NCBI GenBank assembly: GCA_900557475.1
Contig: USTA01000031.1
Span: 1-8,024, forward strand
DNA length: 8,024 nt
Origin: an uncultured Clostridium sp.
Lineage (GTDB): Bacteria > Bacillota > Clostridia > TANB77 > CAG-508
Direction of reading: 5' to 3'
In this document: one piece after another, positions 1-6,597 of the stretch
How positions within the stretch are numbered: position 1 is the first letter of the stretch
How the letters are laid out: every line of letters begins with the position of its first letter
Notes under the pieces: model-generated
Seen by the model: only the letters and a program-made list of their open reading frames with translations
Database searches by the model: none
Told to the model about the DNA's origin: nothing
Made by a program: the position numbers and the translations under genes

Positions 1-1488
1 GACTTTCCAGATGTATATATTACAAGAAAAATTTTAAATGATGGAGCTAAATATTTTGGACCATATCCAAATTCAGGTGCTGCAAAGGAAATGTGTGAAT
101 TTATAAAATCAAAATTTAAAATAAGGCAATGTAAAAGTTTTAAATATAAAGATAGAGTATGTTTAAACTATCATATAAAAAAATGTAGTGCACCATGTAT
201 GGGATATATTTCAAAAGAGGAATATAACAAGCAAATAAGTCAAATAATATCTATTCTTGAAGGAAAAACAGATTCTGTAAAAAAAGAATTAAAAGAAAAA
301 ATGGATGAAGCTTCAAAAAATATGGAGTACGAAAAAGCGGCAGAATATAGAGATGAAATAAATGCAGTAGAGAGAATTTCAGAGAGACAAAAAGTTTCAA
401 ATATATCTGAAAATGATATTGATGTAATCGGACTATATAGAGATGAATATGAAATATGTATAGAAATTTTCTACATAAGAAATAGTAAGATGATAGGTAG
501 AGATAATTTCTTCTTAAAGGGATTGAATGATGAAGATAACAAGGAAATTATATCAGACTTTATAAAGCAATATTATACAGGAAGAAGCTTTTTTCCAAAT
601 AAAATAATGATAAAAGAAGATATAGAAGAAAGAGAACTTTTAGAACTTTGGTTAACGCAATTAGCAGAAAGAAAAGTGGAAATAAAGGTTCCTCAAAAAG
701 GTGAGAAATTAAAATTAGTAGAGATGGCTGAAAACAATGCAGAAGTGACACTAAAAAATAAAAAGAAGAGTAATCAACATATTATCGTAGATATAAAAGA
801 AGCATTAAACTTAGAAAAATTACCAAGAAGAATAGAATGTTTTGATATTTCTAACATTTCGGGAACATACATGGTTGCAGGAATGTGTGTAATGATTGAC
901 GGAATAATAAAAAAGAACTTGTCAAGAAGATTTAAAATAAAAACAGTATATATGCAAGATGATCCTAAATGCATGGAAGAGGCTGTGACAAGAAGGCTTA
1001 TGCATTCTGCAAATGGAGAAAGTAAGGGATTTGGAGGTTTGCCAGATGTAATTTTTGCAGATGGAGGAATAACACAAATAAGAGCAATATTAAAGGCAAT
1101 AAAAAATGTAGAAAAAGAATGTAACAAACCTTTAAATATTAGAGTATTTGGAATGGTAAAAGATAATAACCATAGGACAAGAGCATTAATAGATGAAAAT
1201 AGAAACGAAATAGAAATATCAGAGGATATATTTAATTTAATAACCCAATTTCAGGACACAGTTCATAATACAGCAATAAATTATCATAAATTTTTAAGAG
1301 ACAAATCAATGAGTAAATCAGCTTTAGATGATATTATAGGTGTAGGAACTACTAAAAAAGCATTGCTACTAAAAAAGTTTGGAAGTGTAGAAAAAATAAA
1401 AGAAGCAGAAATTGACGAAATAGCAGAAGTAAAGGGAGTTAACCGCGAATTAGCACAGAAAATAAAGGACGAATTAATGAATAACTAA
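1..1488 (+). CDS. uvrC: UvrABC system protein C, 3' part (5' end outside window)
   Basis: Incision nuclease of nucleotide excision repair: with UvrB it cuts damaged DNA on both sides of the lesion. The frame is open from base 1, so the 495 residues seen are the C-terminal part of a protein usually near 600 residues; the ATG at 91 is internal. Residues 1-30 hold the end of the GIY-YIG domain (KYFGPYPNSGAAKE). Four cysteines follow (C44, C54, C62, C66, with KKCSAPC), matching those reported to bind an iron-sulfur cluster in UvrC. The UVR (UvrB-binding) motif is at about 100-125. The RNase H-like 5'-incision domain shows FDISNISGT (D282), D320/D321, ADGG (D354) and VHNTAI (H422), consistent with the catalytic D/D/D/H set. 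A helix-hairpin-helix pair for DNA binding ends the protein (about 443-495). It appears to be the first visible gene of a unit running to 3253. No terminator follows. Identification is firm. Confidence 0.97.
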   Translation, partial: DFPDVYITRKILNDGAKYFGPYPNSGAAKEMCEFIKSKFKIRQCKSFKYKDRVCLNYHIKKCSAPCMGYISKEEYNKQISQIISILEGKTDSVKKELKEKMDEASKNMEYEKAAEYRDEINAVERISERQKVSNISENDIDVIGLYRDEYEICIEIFYIRNSKMIGRDNFFLKGLNDEDNKEIISDFIKQYYTGRSFFPNKIMIKEDIEERELLELWLTQLAERKVEIKVPQKGEKLKLVEMAENNAEVTLKNKKKSNQHIIVDIKEALNLEKLPRRIECFDISNISGTYMVAGMCVMIDGIIKKNLSRRFKIKTVYMQDDPKCMEEAVTRRLMHSANGESKGFGGLPDVIFADGGITQIRAILKAIKNVEKECNKPLNIRVFGMVKDNNHRTRALIDENRNEIEISEDIFNLITQFQDTVHNTAINYHKFLRDKSMSKSALDDIIGVGTTKKALLLKKFGSVEKIKEAEIDEIAEVKGVNRELAQKIKDELMNN

Positions 1489-1501
1489 TAATTCTCCTGA
1501 A

Positions 1502-1554
1502 TATATTTATATAAAAGAATTAAAGAAAAAATAACTTTAATTTATATAAATATA
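1502..1554. repeat. A/T-only inverted repeat between uvrC and the microprotein gene
   Basis: Two arms pair almost completely: 1502-1513 with 1543-1554 and 1518-1525 (AATTAAAG) with 1535-1542 (CTTTAATT). A four-base bulge (1514-1517) interrupts the left arm and a 9-nt loop lies at 1526-1534. It ends four bases before the ribosome binding site of the next gene. There is no T-tract after it, so it is a poor terminator. It could be an mRNA stability or processing element, or simply chance in A/T-rich sequence. Confidence 0.35.
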
Positions 1555-1568
1555 AAAAGGAGGGAGAG

Positions 1569-1673
1569 ATGAAGAAAAAAGTTATTATAGGACTAGTTGC
1601 ACTAACTATTTTAGGACAAGCAGGAGTATTAATACTGTTATATCAATTTATAAAAACATTGGGAACTTTATAA
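1569..1673 (+). CDS. 34-residue single-pass membrane microprotein (function unknown)
   Basis: A 35-codon frame (with stop) begins at an ATG preceded by a very strong AAAAGGAGGGAG ribosome binding site. The product starts MKKK and continues with an uninterrupted hydrophobic stretch, roughly residues 5-28 (VIIGLVALTILGQAGVLILL, then YQFI), ending KTLGTL. This is the layout of a single transmembrane helix with a short positive cytoplasmic N-terminus. There is no lipobox cysteine and no obvious signal peptidase site with a mature domain after it. It sits 80 nt after uvrC and 30 nt before a methyltransferase gene, on the same strand, so cotranscription is likely. I do not recognise a family. The strong Shine-Dalgarno sequence and the clean hydrophobic segment favour a real gene; its short length is the main reason for doubt. 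Confidence 0.6.
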   Translation: MKKKVIIGLVALTILGQAGVLILLYQFIKTLGTL

Positions 1674-1703
1674 AAAGTAATAAAAATCGGAGGATATATA
1701 CAA

Positions 1704-2579
1704 ATGGAAATAGCAAATAAATGGAATGACTATGAAATATTAGATATGGCAAATGGAGAAAAATTAGAAAGATGGGGAAATATTACATTAATTAGACCAG
1801 ACCCACAAATTATATGGAAAGACAAGTCTTATCCAGAAAAATGGAAGAAAGCAGATGCCAAATATAATAGAAGTAACACAGGTGGTGGAAGTTGGAGTTA
1901 TACTAAAGCACTACCAAAATCATGGCAGGTTTCATATAAAGACTTAATATTTAATATAAAACCTATGGGGTTTAAGCATACAGGATTATTCCCAGAACAA
2001 GCAGTAAATTGGGATTGGATGATGAACAAAATACATAATGCAAAAAGAGATATAAAAGTATTAAATTTATTTGCATATACAGGAGGAGCAACAGTTGCTT
2101 GTTTAAAAGCAGGAGCATCCGTTTGTCATGTTGATAGTTCAAAAGGAATGTGTGAATGGGCTAAAGAAAATGTTGCTTCTTCAGGGTTGAAAGATAGAAA
2201 AGTAAGATTTTTAATAGATGATGTTATAAAGTTTGTAAATAGAGAAATAAGAAGAGGAAACAAATATGATGCTATAATAATGGATCCACCTTCATATGGA
2301 AGAGGTGCAAATGGCGAAGTGTGGAAATTTGAAGAAAATATAGGAGATTTAGTAAAACTATGTATGAATGTACTTTCAGATGAGCCTCTATTTTTCTTAA
2401 TAAATTCATATACAACAGGAATATCTAGTCAGGTATTAGAAAATTTATTAAGAACAAATTTACATCAAAAATTTCATGGAAAAGAAGTAGGAAAATTTAC
2501 TTGTGGAGAAGTGGGACTTCCTATGAAAAATTCTAAAATGATACTTCCATGCGGAATTTTTGGAAGATGGGAAAATTAG
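1704..2579 (+). CDS. Class I SAM-dependent methyltransferase, RlmI/RlmK type, probably rRNA-modifying
   Basis: Transfers a methyl group from S-adenosylmethionine, probably to a base in ribosomal RNA; the substrate is inferred from family likeness only. The 291 residues form a Rossmann methyltransferase fold. Motif I reads VLNLFAYTGG (119-128), the form typical of the RlmI/RlmK group. An acidic end of strand 2 lies at HVDSS (D144), IDD at 171-173 and the catalytic-loop motif DPPSYGRG at 194-201. The N-terminal part (about 1-100) is a family-specific segment without a visible PUA domain, unlike E. coli RlmI. The GGAGG ribosome binding site (1689-1693) lies 10 nt from the ATG, slightly far but adequate. 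Only 17 nt separate its stop from the pseudouridine synthase gene, so both are probably made from one message as a pair of RNA-modifying enzymes. Family is firm, exact target unknown. Confidence 0.93.
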   Translation: MEIANKWNDYEILDMANGEKLERWGNITLIRPDPQIIWKDKSYPEKWKKADAKYNRSNTGGGSWSYTKALPKSWQVSYKDLIFNIKPMGFKHTGLFPEQAVNWDWMMNKIHNAKRDIKVLNLFAYTGGATVACLKAGASVCHVDSSKGMCEWAKENVASSGLKDRKVRFLIDDVIKFVNREIRRGNKYDAIIMDPPSYGRGANGEVWKFEENIGDLVKLCMNVLSDEPLFFLINSYTTGISSQVLENLLRTNLHQKFHGKEVGKFTCGEVGLPMKNSKMILPCGIFGRWEN

Positions 2580-2596
2580 ATTTATTAGGAGAAAAG

Positions 2597-3253
2597 ATGC
2601 AAAAATTAAATGTTATTTATGAAGATAATCATATAATAGTAGTAGAAAAAATTATAAATATTCCATCACAAGCAGATAAAACTGGTGATATGGATATGCT
2701 TACAATAATAAAAGATTATTTAAAAGAAAAATATAATAAACCAGGCAATGTTTATTTAGGACTAGTACATAGACTAGATAGACCTGTTGGAGGAGTAATG
2801 GTTTTTGCTAAAACATCAAAAGCAGCAAGTAGATTAAGTGAGGAAGTTCGAAATAAAACATTGCAAAAAACATATTTAGTTATATGTAATGGTAAAATGG
2901 AAAAAGATAAAGACACATTAGTTGATTATTTGTGGAAAGATGAAAAGAAGAACACAAGTTATGTAGTAAAAAAGACTAAAAAGTATGCTAAAGAAGCGGT
3001 ATTAGATTATGAAGTTTTAAAATATGATGATAAACAAAATCTATCTCTTCTTAAAGTGAACCTACATACTGGAAGACATCATCAAATAAGACTTCAACTA
3101 TCTAGTAGAATGCATGCAATTTATGGAGATAATAAATACCATGGAAGAGGTGCAGGAACAGGAATTAGGTTGTGGGCATATGAACTTAAATTTAGGCATC
3201 CTGTAACTAAAGAAGAATTAACATTTAAAATATCTCCACCTTGGGATTTATAA
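2597..3253 (+). CDS. RluA-family RNA pseudouridine synthase
   Basis: Isomerises specific uridines to pseudouridine in rRNA or tRNA. The 218-residue product carries the family active-site motif GLVHRLDRP (55-63), with catalytic aspartate D61, then VGGVMVFAKTSKAA. It also has the conserved KTYL (91-94) and the nucleotide-binding LHTGRHHQIRLQL (156-168). There is no N-terminal S4 domain, so it belongs to the short, catalytic-domain-only forms. The frame is open from an earlier ATG at 2549, which would overlap the methyltransferase by 31 nt. I chose 2597 because AGGAG (2587-2591) lies 5 nt before it and because family similarity begins at QKLNVIYEDNHIIVVEK. It is probably translated from the same message as the methyltransferase. 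The rRNA or tRNA site modified cannot be told from sequence. Confidence 0.93.
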   Translation: MQKLNVIYEDNHIIVVEKIINIPSQADKTGDMDMLTIIKDYLKEKYNKPGNVYLGLVHRLDRPVGGVMVFAKTSKAASRLSEEVRNKTLQKTYLVICNGKMEKDKDTLVDYLWKDEKKNTSYVVKKTKKYAKEAVLDYEVLKYDDKQNLSLLKVNLHTGRHHQIRLQLSSRMHAIYGDNKYHGRGAGTGIRLWAYELKFRHPVTKEELTFKISPPWDL

Positions 3254-3340
3254 ACTTATAAACAATATATAACATCAAACATTTAAAATTAAAATATAAA
3301 AAAATTAAATGGCAAAATAGCAAAAGTGCAAAAAATGTTC

Positions 3341-3369
3341 TTGACAAAAAATGGAATAAGATATACAAT
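3341..3369 (+). promoter_or_regulatory. Sigma-A type promoter for the 3480-3761 gene
   Basis: A perfect -35 box TTGACA (3341-3346) is followed after 17 nt by TACAAT (3364-3369), one mismatch from consensus. The expected start is near 3376, giving a 5' leader of about 104 nt. A second possible extended -10, TGGTATAAC (3375-3383), lies just downstream within the dyad. The upstream flank is A/T-rich. Confidence 0.65.
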
Positions 3370-3404
3370 AAATGTGGTATAACAAAAGTTATATCACATT
3401 TTTT
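3370..3404 (+). terminator. 14-bp dyad with T-tract: terminator of the upstream unit and/or operator
   Basis: Arms AATGTGGTATAAC (3371-3383) and GTTATATCACATT (3388-3400) pair fully with one G-U, extended by A3370-T3401, around an AAAA loop. Six Ts (3399-3404) follow. For transcripts coming from the pseudouridine synthase gene this is an adequate, G/C-poor intrinsic terminator. It also starts directly after the -10 box at 3364-3369, so a transcript begun near 3376 would lack the outer part of the left arm. In DNA form it lies where a repressor would block that promoter. Both roles are possible. Confidence 0.5.
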
Positions 3405-3422
3405 AATCAAAAATTTTGAATT

Positions 3423-3454
3423 CAATAAAAAATCTAATAAAAATCCAATAAAAT
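3423..3454 (+). repeat. Three near-identical 11-nt A-tract repeats in a 5' leader
   Basis: CAATAAAAAAT (3423-3433), CTAATAAAAAT (3434-3444) and CCAATAAAATA (3445-3455, approximate) follow each other. The A-tracts are spaced about one helical turn apart (centres near 3429.5, 3441 and 3451.5). Helically phased A-tracts can bend DNA, but in sequence this A/T-rich the pattern may be accidental. Confidence 0.3.
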
Positions 3455-3479
3455 ATAAGAATACAAGGAGGAATGAATA

Positions 3480-3761
3480 TTGCCAAAAGATACAAAAAAA
3501 GAGATAGAAATTTTAAGAAAAAGATTAATTATAGAAGTTAATAAAAATGCAGAAGAATTTGCAAGAGGATTAGAAAAAGGACAAGAACAGGGAGAATACT
3601 TAGGAGAACAAAGAGGCAGAGAAATTGGAAGAGAAGAAGAGAAAATTGAGGTAGCTAAAAGACTGGACAATTTAAACATGACTGAATATCAAATTTCTAG
3701 AGCAACAGGACTAAGCAGAGAAAGAGTAAAAGAAATAATTGCTGGTCAAGTATTTTTATAA
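3480..3761 (+). CDS. Orphan C-terminal tail of Rpn/PD-(D/E)XK transposase-family protein
   Basis: The 93-residue product resembles only the C-terminal tail of Rpn-family (recombination-promoting nuclease, YhgA-like transposase) proteins; the nuclease domain is absent here and in the 226 nt upstream. Residues 21-55 are highly charged, with six glycines exactly four residues apart (G30, 34, 38, 42, 46, 50) in a helical GxxxG pattern typical of those tails. Residues 56-86 (IEVAKRLDNLNM, then YQISRATGLSRERVKEI) read as a short helical, HTH-like module. The start is TTG: AAGGAGG (3465-3471) lies 8 nt before it, whereas the ATG at 3473 is too close and its frame closes after 22 codons. It has its own promoter and leader, so it is either a decayed remnant still expressed or a small stand-alone regulatory or partner protein. 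Function unknown. Confidence 0.7.
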   Translation: MPKDTKKEIEILRKRLIIEVNKNAEEFARGLEKGQEQGEYLGEQRGREIGREEEKIEVAKRLDNLNMTEYQISRATGLSRERVKEIIAGQVFL

Positions 3762-3762
3762 T

Positions 3763-3794
3763 AAAACTATTTTGAAAAACAACTTGAGTTTTTT
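3763..3794 (+). terminator. Weak terminator-like hairpin after the Rpn-tail gene
   Basis: AAAACT (3763-3768) pairs with AGTTTT (3787-3792), and TTG (3772-3774) with CAA (3780-3782) around an AAAAA loop. An internal mismatch separates the two stems. The run of six Ts (3789-3794) is partly used in the stem. It starts one base after the stop codon, which suits a terminator, but the stem is weak. Confidence 0.3.
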
Positions 3795-3812
3795 ATAGAT
3801 TAAATATATAAT
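3784..3812 (+). promoter_or_regulatory. Candidate promoter for adhE
   Basis: TTGAGT (3784-3789) and a perfect TATAAT (3807-3812) are separated by 17 nt, with an expected start near 3819 and a leader of about 48 nt to the GTG start of adhE. The -35 box lies in the right arm of the weak hairpin above. I see no sequence fitting the Rex consensus TTGTTAA-N4-TTAACAA, which often controls adhE in Firmicutes. Confidence 0.6.
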
Positions 3813-3866
3813 TCATCATAAGATTATAGCATAAATAAATTTGTATAAGAAAATAGGAGGTCTTAA

Positions 3867-6464
3867 GTGAAAGAACAAACAATTAATAATGAAGATTCTA
3901 AAATAAAAGAGATGATAGATGAGCTTGTAAAAAAAGCTAAAAAAGCATCTGAAGAATATATGAATTTATCACAAGCAGATGTTGATAGAATAATAAGAGC
4001 TATGTCTATGGCAGGACAAGAACACCATATGGAACTTGCAAAACTTGCAGTAGAAGAAACAAAAAGAGGAATTTATGAAGACAAAATAACAAAGAATATG
4101 TTTGCAACAGAATATATTTATCATAGTATAAAATATGATAAAACAGTAGGATTAATTGATTCAAATGAAGAAGAAGGATATGAAGAAATTGCAGAACCAG
4201 TTGGAATTATTGCAGGAGTAACACCGGTTACAAATCCTACATCAACGGTAATGTTTAAATCACTAATTTCAGCAAAGACAAGAAATGTTATAATTTTTGG
4301 TTTCCATCCAAGTGCACAGGAAAGTAGTAAAAAAGCAGCAGAAATAATGAGAGATGCAGCAGTAGAAGCAGGAGCACCAGAAAATTGCATTTTATGGATA
4401 GAAGAGCCATCAATTACAGCTACAAATATGCTTATGCACCATCCAGATGTAGATTTAATTTTAGCAACTGGTGGAACTAGTATGGTAAAAGCTGCTTATT
4501 CTTGTGGAAAACCTGCACTTGGAGTAGGACCTGGAAATGTCCCTTGCTATATTGAAAAAAGTGCAAAACTAAAAACTTCTGTAAATGATTTAGTAATGTC
4601 TAAATCGTTTGATAATGGAATGATTTGTGCATCAGAGCAGTCTGTAATTGTAGATGAAGAAATCCTCGAAGAATTTGAAAAACTTATGAAAGAAGCGGGA
4701 TGCTATTTCTTGAGTCAAGAAGAAACAAATATGCTAAGAGAAAAAATGTTTGAAGAGGATAAGTTAAATAGTTTAGTTGTTGGTATGTCTCCATATAACA
4801 TTGCAAAAATGGCAGACATAAATGTACCAAAAGAAACAAAGGTATTAGTCTTAAAAGAAAATGGAGTAGGAATAGAATACCCATTTTCAAAAGAAAAACT
4901 AAGTCCAGTTTTAGCATATTATGTTGTAAAAGATTCAGAAGAAGGAATTGACTTGGCCGAAAAACTAATAGAATTTGGTGGAATGGGACATTCAGCGGTT
5001 ATTCATGCAGAAGATGAAAAAGTTATAAGAAAATTCTCGGAAAAGGTAAAAGTAGGAAGAATAATTGTTAATTCTCCATCTACTCATGGTGCTATTGGTG
5101 ATATATATAATACAAATATGCCTTCACTTACACTTGGATGTGGAACTTTTGGAGGAAATTCAACAACTTCAAATGTATCAAGTGTAAATTTAATAAATGT
5201 AAAAAGAGTAGCAAAAAGGAGAGTTAATATGCAATGGTTCAAAGTTCCAAATAAAATATATTTTGAAGAGGGTTCACTTAGATACTTAGAAAAGATGCCT
5301 AATATATCAAAAGCATTTATAGTAACAGATCCGGGAATGGTTAAGCTAGGCTATGTTGATAAAGTTTTATATTACTTAAGAAAAAGAGAAAAATATGTGC
5401 ATTCACAAATATTTTCAGAGGTAGAACCAGATCCATCATTTGAAACAATAAAAAAAGGTGTAGACATGATGAACTCATTTATGCCAGATGTAATAATTGC
5501 AATAGGAGGAGGAAGCCCTATTGATGCAGCAAAAGGCATGTGGCTATTTTACGAACATCCTGATGCTGATATAGAAGGTATGAAACTTAAGTTTATGGAT
5601 ATAAGAAAACGTACTTATAAATTTCCTACATTAGGACTTAAGGCAAAGATGGTGGCAATTCCAACAACATCAGGAACTGGCTCAGAAGTTACATCGTTTG
5701 CAGTAATTACAGATAAAGAAAAAAACAAAAAGTATCCTTTAGCAGACTATGAACTTACACCTGATGTAGCAATAGTTGATCCAGATTTAGTAATGAGTTT
5801 GCCAAAAACAATTACAGCAGATACAGGAATGGATGTATTAACACATGCTTTAGAAGCATATGTATCAAATATGGCTTCAGACTATACTGATGGTTTAGCA
5901 GAAAAAGCTTGTGAATTGGTATTTAAGAATTTAAGAGATGCATATAATGATGGAAGCAATAAATATGCAAGAGAAAAAATGCATAATAGCAGTACAATAG
6001 CAGGGATGGCATTTACAAATGCTTTCTTAGGAGTATGCCATTCTATGGCACATAAAATAGGAGCAGAATTTCATCTTCCACATGGAAGGATAAATGCAAT
6101 ACTTTTGCCTTATGTAATAAGATATAATGGAGTAGAAGACCCAACAAAGTTTGTATCTTTCCCAAAATATGAATACTATATTGCAAAACATAAATATGCA
6201 GAAATAGCAAGAAGAATGAACTTTCCAGCTTATACAGATGATGAAGGACTAGAGTCACTAGCAAGAGAAGTTGATAAATTAAGAGAAGATATAGGTATAC
6301 CAAAATCATTTAAAGAAGCAGGAATAGATGAAAAAGAGTGGCTATCTAAGGTAGATATATTGGCAGATAGAGCATTTGAAGATCAATGTACATCTGCTAA
6401 TCCAAGAGTGCCACTAGTTAGTGAAATAAAACAAATTCTATTAGATAGTTACTACGGAAGATAG
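3867..6464 (+). CDS. adhE: Bifunctional aldehyde-alcohol dehydrogenase AdhE
   Basis: Reduces acetyl-CoA to acetaldehyde and then to ethanol using two NADH, regenerating NAD+ in fermentation; in other bacteria it assembles into filaments (spirosomes). The 865 residues match the usual length. Residues 1 to about 445 are the CoA-acylating aldehyde dehydrogenase half: EPVGIIAGVTPVTNPTS (110-126), a nucleotide-binding region around GGTSMVKAAYSCGKPALGVG (202-221) and the catalytic cysteine C254 in DNGMICASEQ. A linker ending KRVAKRRVN leads to the iron-dependent alcohol dehydrogenase half (about 455-865), with GGGSPIDAAKG (547-557) and metal ligands D656, H660, H725 and H739 in the expected spacing (GMDVLTH; CHSMAHKIGAEFHLPHG). 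All key residues of both activities are present. The start is GTG, with AGGAGG (3855-3860) 6 nt upstream. It appears monocistronic, between its own promoter and a strong terminator. Confidence 0.98.
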   Translation: MKEQTINNEDSKIKEMIDELVKKAKKASEEYMNLSQADVDRIIRAMSMAGQEHHMELAKLAVEETKRGIYEDKITKNMFATEYIYHSIKYDKTVGLIDSNEEEGYEEIAEPVGIIAGVTPVTNPTSTVMFKSLISAKTRNVIIFGFHPSAQESSKKAAEIMRDAAVEAGAPENCILWIEEPSITATNMLMHHPDVDLILATGGTSMVKAAYSCGKPALGVGPGNVPCYIEKSAKLKTSVNDLVMSKSFDNGMICASEQSVIVDEEILEEFEKLMKEAGCYFLSQEETNMLREKMFEEDKLNSLVVGMSPYNIAKMADINVPKETKVLVLKENGVGIEYPFSKEKLSPVLAYYVVKDSEEGIDLAEKLIEFGGMGHSAVIHAEDEKVIRKFSEKVKVGRIIVNSPSTHGAIGDIYNTNMPSLTLGCGTFGGNSTTSNVSSVNLINVKRVAKRRVNMQWFKVPNKIYFEEGSLRYLEKMPNISKAFIVTDPGMVKLGYVDKVLYYLRKREKYVHSQIFSEVEPDPSFETIKKGVDMMNSFMPDVIIAIGGGSPIDAAKGMWLFYEHPDADIEGMKLKFMDIRKRTYKFPTLGLKAKMVAIPTTSGTGSEVTSFAVITDKEKNKKYPLADYELTPDVAIVDPDLVMSLPKTITADTGMDVLTHALEAYVSNMASDYTDGLAEKACELVFKNLRDAYNDGSNKYAREKMHNSSTIAGMAFTNAFLGVCHSMAHKIGAEFHLPHGRINAILLPYVIRYNGVEDPTKFVSFPKYEYYIAKHKYAEIARRMNFPAYTDDEGLESLAREVDKLREDIGIPKSFKEAGIDEKEWLSKVDILADRAFEDQCTSANPRVPLVSEIKQILLDSYYGR
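5216..5231 (+). promoter_or_regulatory. Internal ribosome binding site and ATG at the adhE domain junction
   Basis: AAGGAG (5216-5221) lies 7 nt before an in-frame ATG at 5229, codon 455 of adhE. This is exactly where the alcohol dehydrogenase half begins (MQWFKVPNKIYFEEG). Initiation here would give a free 411-residue iron-dependent alcohol dehydrogenase with all four metal ligands. The purine run also encodes the linker residues Lys-Arg-Arg, which are common in AdhE, so it may be coincidence. Confidence 0.35.
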
Positions 6465-6481
6465 GATAGAAAAAATATGAG

Positions 6482-6509
6482 AAAAAAGCCTTGACTTTAG
6501 GCTTTTTTT
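6482..6509 (+). terminator. Intrinsic terminator of adhE
   Basis: AAAAAAGCCT (6482-6491) pairs perfectly with AGGCTTTTTT (6499-6508) around a 7-nt loop (TGACTTT), with T6509 completing a run of seven Ts. It begins 17 nt after the adhE stop codon. This is the strongest terminator in the window. Confidence 0.85.
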
Positions 6510-6519
6510 GTTATATAAT
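6491..6519 (+). promoter_or_regulatory. Promoter of the S10 ribosomal protein operon
   Basis: TTGACT (6491-6496) and a perfect TATAAT (6514-6519) are separated by 17 nt, with an expected start near 6526. The -35 box occupies the closing base and loop of the adhE terminator, and the spacer contains its right arm and T-tract, so the two elements share the same DNA. This is the only good promoter I see before rpsJ. Confidence 0.75.
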
Positions 6520-6597
6520 TAAAAAGCATGTAAAAGAGATGCGTTGAAGTAGAATGTGGCTACACACCTGAATTTTCAGGCGATGGAGGGAACTTCT

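Noticed and set aside
560..1127. Open frames on the - strand (560-751 and 774-1127) within uvrC
   Set aside because: They lie inside a well-conserved + strand gene, have low-complexity Leu/Phe/Ser-rich products typical of the complement of A/T-rich coding DNA, and lack ribosome binding sites.
2549..2596. Earlier ATG starts (2549, 2567) for the pseudouridine synthase
   Set aside because: They would overlap the methyltransferase gene and add residues outside family similarity; ATG 2597 has a well-placed AGGAG.
3473..3541. ATG at 3473 as the start of the gene after the 3341 promoter
   Set aside because: It is only one base from the AGGAGG site and its frame ends after 22 codons; the TTG at 3480 opens a 93-codon frame with family likeness.
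3225..3679. Open frames on the - strand at 3225-3425 and 3434-3679
   Set aside because: The first covers an A/T-rich intergenic region and the promoter-dyad; the second is the complement of the Rpn-tail gene. Neither has a plausible ribosome binding site or family likeness.
3762..3866. Rex operator upstream of adhE
   Set aside because: No match to TTGTTAA-N4-TTAACAA or TTGTGAA-N4-TTCACAA was seen in the adhE leader, and the 3371-3400 dyad has a different half-site and spacing.
4121..6309. Open frames on the - strand within adhE (4121-4390, 4684-4917, 6043-6309)
   Set aside because: Complement artefacts of adhE, with no start signals and no recognisable domains.
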